The position numbers were made by a program, and so were the translations under genes. Below the pieces are notes generated by a model. The model worked only from the letters and a program-made list of their open reading frames with translations. It was not told the origin of the DNA and did not search any database. A stretch of 34,337 bases of DNA from NCBI GenBank assembly GCA_026416195.1, contig JAOAFQ010000190.1, forward strand, positions 1-34,337, written 5' to 3'. Source of the DNA: Candidatus Aminicenantota bacterium. GTDB lineage: Bacteria; Acidobacteriota; Aminicenantia; Aminicenantales; CALLJL01. This document shows positions 31,053-34,337 of the stretch, in pieces; position 1 is the first letter of the stretch; every line of letters begins with the position of its first letter.

Positions 31053-33059
31053 ATGAGAGAGGGACCTTTCATTCCCGAAAAAACTGACTTAAGAGAATTT
31101 ACCGTTCGAGCCTTAGTTCTAGGATTAATCATGACGGTTATTTTAGGAGCAGCCAATGCTTATCTTGGACTAAGAGCTGGGATGACGATTGCAGCTACCT
31201 ACCCAGCCGCGGTCATTGGCATGGCTATTCTTAGATTAATGAGGGGTTCAATTCTTGAAGAAAATTTTGCTCGAACGGTCGGTTCTATTGGCGAATCTGT
31301 CGCCGCAGGAGCCATCTTTACTATTCCTGCTTTCCTCATTGTGGGAGCTTGGGCAAACTTCAACACTATTGATGCTTATATTAAATCTTCAGCCTTAATG
31401 TTTGTCGGTGGCCTTTTAGGTATTCTATTCGTCACTTTTCTTCGGAGAGTTATGGTGACTGATCCTGAGCTTCCTTTTCCTGAGTCAGTAGCTGCTGCTG
31501 AAATTCACAAGGCAGGTCAGAAAGGCAGTGCTGGGGCTAAATTTCTTTTTCAAGCCATGGGAGTTGGAGCGGCCATCTACGCCCTTGGAGTTTTAAAGCT
31601 CTTTGCGGCTTCTAAAGATTTTATTGTCAAGGTAGGTAGCCTGGGCTCAAGCTTTGTCCGGTTAGGGACGACAAAGACTTCACCAACCGTAAATACTGGC
31701 GGAACAATCGCGGTAGCAGGACCTGGAATTTATCCAGCCTATATTGGGGTTGGTTACATAATTGGTCCCAGATTGGCTTCACTAAATTTTGCTGGGGGGG
31801 TTTTAGCCTGGGGACTATTCGCTCCTCTACTTGTTTACTTCCTTGGTCCTCAGCTTGTCACCAGTTTCTACGGACCTGAAGTAACTTTATCTGAAGTTAG
31901 CTGGGAGGCCTTGGTTGGTCATGTTTGGCGATTCATTATCCGTCCCATAGCTGTTGGCGGAATGCTGGTTGGGGCATGTTTTACCCTCTATCGAATGCGA
32001 AAGAACCTTATAGCTGGTCTCAAACGGTCCGTCAGTGATGTCAAGAAAGCCGCTGGCCGAGTTGAACAAGTTTCTCGATTAGAAAAAGATCTCGATTTCC
32101 GTTATGTCTTCAGCGGTCTTACCGTTTGCTTTATCCTTATGATTTTTGTTTATCATATCTTTGCTGGCACCTACGGGGCAGCAATAGTTGCCGCTTTAGT
32201 GATGGCTTTAGCTGGCTTCTTCTTTGCCGCCGTTTCCGGCAATCTTGTTGGCACGATCGGTTCATCCAATAATCCCATTTCTGGATTGACTCTTTCCACT
32301 TTAATCATTGCCGCTATTCTCATGGTGCTTATTGGAGCAACTGGAATGAGCGGGGTTGCCGCTGTTTTAGGGGTAGCTGCCGTTGTCTGCGTTTCTTCAG
32401 CGGTGGCCGGAGAAATGCTTCAAGACCTTAAAGTTGGTCATATTTTGGGTGGAACACCTTGGAAAATGCAAGTGGGAGATGTCATCGGAGTTCTCGTCGC
32501 CTCATTGATTCTTTTCTTTCCCCTTATGATCCTTCACGGAGCCTTTACCTTTGGAAGTAAGGAATTACCAGCTCCTCAAGCTGGATTAATGGCCGCTTTA
32601 TCGCAAGGAATTGTTGGAGGGGAAATGGCTTGGCCATTGGTTATTGTGGGGATGTTCATGGGATTGGCTTTAATTCTTGTTCAGGTACGTTCACCCATGC
32701 TTGTAGCTGTCGGAATGTACTTGCCCCTGGAAACAACCTTTGCCATTTTCTGCGGCGGCGTTATTAGAGCTATCGTCGACAAACTCGCTGTAAAAAATAA
32801 TTTCAATGAAGCCCAGAAAGCTAGAGTAGAAAATACAGGTATTCTTTTAGCCTCTGGTCTTATCGCGGGTGAAGCCTTAACTGGACTTATTCGGGCGGCT
32901 TTGACCTTTTTTAATATTCCCATTCCAAGTATCATGGCTGCACCCAGCTACTTTTTTGGTCTAGTTTTTCTCGTCATAATTGCAATATATCTGGTGGTTG
33001 TGCCGTTGCGCCATGCAGGAAAGGCCGAAGAACCGCGTCCTCCGTCGGCGATAATTTAA
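31053..33059 (+). CDS. OPT family oligopeptide transporter
   Basis: This polytopic inner-membrane secondary transporter of the OPT superfamily has 668 residues and about 14-16 hydrophobic segments. The N-terminal pattern TVRALVLGLIMTVILGAANA, then YLGLRAGMTIAATYPAAV, is characteristic of the bacterial peptide-type OPT branch. Other family landmarks are FPESVAAAEIHKAGQ and GTIGSSNNPISGLTLSTLI. OPT proteins import oligopeptides or metal-chelate peptides with protons. The substrate here is probably peptides, in keeping with the secreted protease in this window, but that is inference. It has its own promoter and a strong ribosome binding site. It is not obviously co-transcribed with def. Confidence 0.94.
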   Translation: MREGPFIPEKTDLREFTVRALVLGLIMTVILGAANAYLGLRAGMTIAATYPAAVIGMAILRLMRGSILEENFARTVGSIGESVAAGAIFTIPAFLIVGAWANFNTIDAYIKSSALMFVGGLLGILFVTFLRRVMVTDPELPFPESVAAAEIHKAGQKGSAGAKFLFQAMGVGAAIYALGVLKLFAASKDFIVKVGSLGSSFVRLGTTKTSPTVNTGGTIAVAGPGIYPAYIGVGYIIGPRLASLNFAGGVLAWGLFAPLLVYFLGPQLVTSFYGPEVTLSEVSWEALVGHVWRFIIRPIAVGGMLVGACFTLYRMRKNLIAGLKRSVSDVKKAAGRVEQVSRLEKDLDFRYVFSGLTVCFILMIFVYHIFAGTYGAAIVAALVMALAGFFFAAVSGNLVGTIGSSNNPISGLTLSTLIIAAILMVLIGATGMSGVAAVLGVAAVVCVSSAVAGEMLQDLKVGHILGGTPWKMQVGDVIGVLVASLILFFPLMILHGAFTFGSKELPAPQAGLMAALSQGIVGGEMAWPLVIVGMFMGLALILVQVRSPMLVAVGMYLPLETTFAIFCGGVIRAIVDKLAVKNNFNEAQKARVENTGILLASGLIAGEALTGLIRAALTFFNIPIPSIMAAPSYFFGLVFLVIIAIYLVVVPLRHAGKAEEPRPPSAII

Positions 33060-33165
33060 TTTATTTAAAAAATTGATTTTTCCCCTCAAAAGAGATTTTA
33101 AAATTTGAAAGGTGATTTAAAAATCAAGTTGAGATAGGGATTTATTTTTTTAAAAACCTTTGGTC

Positions 33166-33174
33166 TGATAAAAT
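33166..33174 (+). promoter_or_regulatory. Extended -10 promoter giving a probably leaderless def transcript
   Basis: TGATAAAAT (extended -10, hexamer 33169-33174) lies 6 bases before the def ATG at 33181, placing the expected transcript start on or next to the ATG. No convincing -35 and no Shine-Dalgarno sequence are seen. TATAAA at 33174-33179 is an overlapping alternative but would start transcription inside the gene. Confidence 0.45.
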
Positions 33175-33180
33175 ATAAAT

Positions 33181-33690
33181 ATGGCCATAAGAAAAATTCT
33201 TAAAATTGGTCACCCCATTCTCCATCGTCGAGCTGATCCAATAAACGAAATCAATGAAGAAATAATAGCCTTAGCTAGAGACATGGTTGAAACGATGCAT
33301 TTGGCTCCAGGAATTGGTTTAGCCGCTCCTCAAGTTGGGGTTAGCCAGAGAATAATCACCATTGACCTATCTATCGGCGAAAAACCAGAAGAACTTATTA
33401 TTATGATCAATCCAGAAATAATTGAAGCTGAAGGCGAAACAGTTGAAGAAGAAGGTTGTCTTTCTGTTCCTGAAATTAGAGAAAAAGTTGTCCGACCGGC
33501 TAAATTATTAGTCCGTGGTTTTACTCTTGATGGCCAGGAAATAGAGATTGAAGCCAAAAATTTATTAGCCCGAGTTTTTTCTCACGAATTAGATCATCTG
33601 GATGGCAAGCTTTTTGTGGATCGCTTATCTCCTCTTAAAAAAAGCTTATTATATCGTCGCCTGAAAAAACAGCTTTCTCTTGATATATAA
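33181..33690 (+). CDS. def: Peptide deformylase
   Basis: This metalloenzyme removes the formyl group from nascent N-terminal fMet. All three motifs are intact: GIGLAAPQVG (from residue 44), EEGCLSVPE with metal ligand Cys93, and HELDHLDG with ligands His135 and His139 and catalytic Glu136. The 169-residue length is normal. No Shine-Dalgarno sequence precedes the ATG (see the promoter at 33166). fmt begins 3 bases after its stop, the usual def-fmt pair that adds and removes the formyl group. Confidence 0.97.
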   Translation: MAIRKILKIGHPILHRRADPINEINEEIIALARDMVETMHLAPGIGLAAPQVGVSQRIITIDLSIGEKPEELIIMINPEIIEAEGETVEEEGCLSVPEIREKVVRPAKLLVRGFTLDGQEIEIEAKNLLARVFSHELDHLDGKLFVDRLSPLKKSLLYRRLKKQLSLDI

Positions 33691-33693
33691 CAA

Positions 33694-34337
33694 ATGAATA
33701 TTGTTTTTTTTGGTACACCTGAGGCAGCCTTACCAAGTTTAGAAAAGCTTCTTAATTCTGAACACCAAATTAAATTGATTGTTACCCAGCCTGATCGACC
33801 GGCTGGTCGCGGCTTGAAGTTGACTCCCCCTCCGGTAAAGGAATTTGCTTTAAAAAACGGTTTGCCCTTTATCCAGCCTGAAAAGATAAGAAAAGACCAG
33901 ACAGCTTTGAATTTGATCCGATCTATTTTCCCCGATATTATTGTGGTCGTAGCTTATGGCCAAATTTTACCAGCTGAAATCATCTATTTTCCTCCTTATC
34001 GAGCTATAAATGTCCATTTTTCGCTTTTGCCTAAATACCGAGGTGCTTGTCCAGTAGCCTGGGCCATTCTTAACGGTGAAGAAAAAACAGGAATAACTAT
34101 TTTCGTCCTCAATGAAAAAATGGATGAAGGTGATATTTTAGCCCAAGTAGAAGTCGAGATTAGGCCAAGAGAAAATGCTGGAGAACTAGAAAACCGATTA
34201 GCTCAAATAGGAGCCGATCTTCTAATAAAGACACTATCCGAAATAGATAAACTTACCCCTAAACCGCAAGACCATTCTCAAGCTACCTACGCTCCCAAGC
34301 TAAATAAAAATATGGGGCAAATCGATTGGTCATGGCC
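33694..34337 (+). CDS. fmt: Methionyl-tRNA formyltransferase, 3' truncated by window end
   Basis: This enzyme formylates initiator Met-tRNA using 10-formyl-tetrahydrofolate. The first 214 codons are present and the frame is open to the last base. The N-terminal MNIVFFGTPEAALPSLEKLL is typical. Catalytic residues Asn106 and His108 (INVHFSLLPKYRGACPVAWA) and Asp147 (MDEGDIL) are present. The C-terminal tRNA-binding domain is mostly beyond the window. It is translationally close to def (2-3 base gap). Confidence 0.96.
   Translation, partial: MNIVFFGTPEAALPSLEKLLNSEHQIKLIVTQPDRPAGRGLKLTPPPVKEFALKNGLPFIQPEKIRKDQTALNLIRSIFPDIIVVVAYGQILPAEIIYFPPYRAINVHFSLLPKYRGACPVAWAILNGEEKTGITIFVLNEKMDEGDILAQVEVEIRPRENAGELENRLAQIGADLLIKTLSEIDKLTPKPQDHSQATYAPKLNKNMGQIDWSW

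Noticed and set aside
33073-33127. 9-bp inverted repeat (TTGATTTTT / AAAAATCAA) between the OPT gene and def
   Set aside because: The arms are almost pure A/T and 37 bases apart in an AT-rich gap, so chance is the simpler explanation.
1-34337. CRISPR arrays, tRNA or rRNA genes, insertion sequences, phage or attachment sites
   Set aside because: I looked through every intergenic gap (all under about 215 bases). I saw no direct-repeat array, cloverleaf-like element, transposase or integrase. A tRNA scan would confirm this.

Overview
The window looks like a contig end from a metagenome-derived bacterium. It is densely coded and AT-leaning, and the largest gap without a gene is only about 210 bases. 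The organism appears to be a Gram-negative-type rod. The evidence is a complete mreB-mreC-mreD-mrdA-rodA elongation cluster, an exported protein with an outer-membrane-type C-terminal strand ending in Phe, and an ExbD-like protein. A large Asp-box (VPS10/sortilin-like) secreted protein, an OPT-family peptide transporter, a subtilase and an H+-pumping pyrophosphatase suggest a peptide-using, energy-conserving heterotroph. The combination resembles Acidobacteriota-related lineages such as Candidatus Aminicenantes. That placement is my inference from gene content, not a phylogenetic result. The first 25 bases are Nextera adapter, not genome.

Layout. (1) 28-4646, plus strand: a 5'-truncated subtilase, recN, a small four-Cys redox protein and miaB. 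(2) 4764-7073: hppA under its own promoter. (3) 7174-13650, plus: a translation/ribosome-maturation operon nusA-infB-DUF503(ylxP)-rbfA-nrnA-truB, followed by two tandem DUF507 paralogues and a YbgC-like thioesterase. rimP and ylxR are missing from their usual places. (4) 13735-19308: a secreted Asp-box propeller protein (+), a convergent PKD/outer-membrane protein (-) with a clear intrinsic terminator, and a class I glutamine amidotransferase (-). (5) 19428-23015: a tandem ACT-domain protein and GT4 glycosyltransferase (+), a TIGR04076-like small protein (-), a solitary ExbD (+) and an acyl-CoA dehydrogenase (-). (6) 30902-23084, minus: mreB-mreC-mreD-mrdA-rodA followed, with an 8-bp overlap, by a fused TIGR03960 radical-SAM/DUF2344 protein. 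(7) 31053-34337, plus: OPT transporter, def, and fmt cut by the window end.

How the parts work together. Region 3 supplies transcription antitermination, initiation, 30S maturation, nanoRNA/pAp turnover and tRNA pseudouridine-55. miaB adds tRNA modification, and def/fmt formylate and deformylate initiator Met. Region 6 builds the sidewall peptidoglycan machine. Promoters are unusually legible: about a dozen sites fit sigma-70 spacing, and five carry an extended -10 (TGn before the hexamer). One divergent pair shares a palindromic -35 (TTGAATTCAA), and def appears to lack a 5' leader. I see no tRNA, rRNA, CRISPR array, insertion sequence or phage module. I also see no clear undescribed multi-gene system. 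The most interesting leads are the DUF507 pair in the translation operon, the radical-SAM fusion attached to the elongasome operon, the helical insert in the Asp-box protein, and the shared-palindrome promoters.
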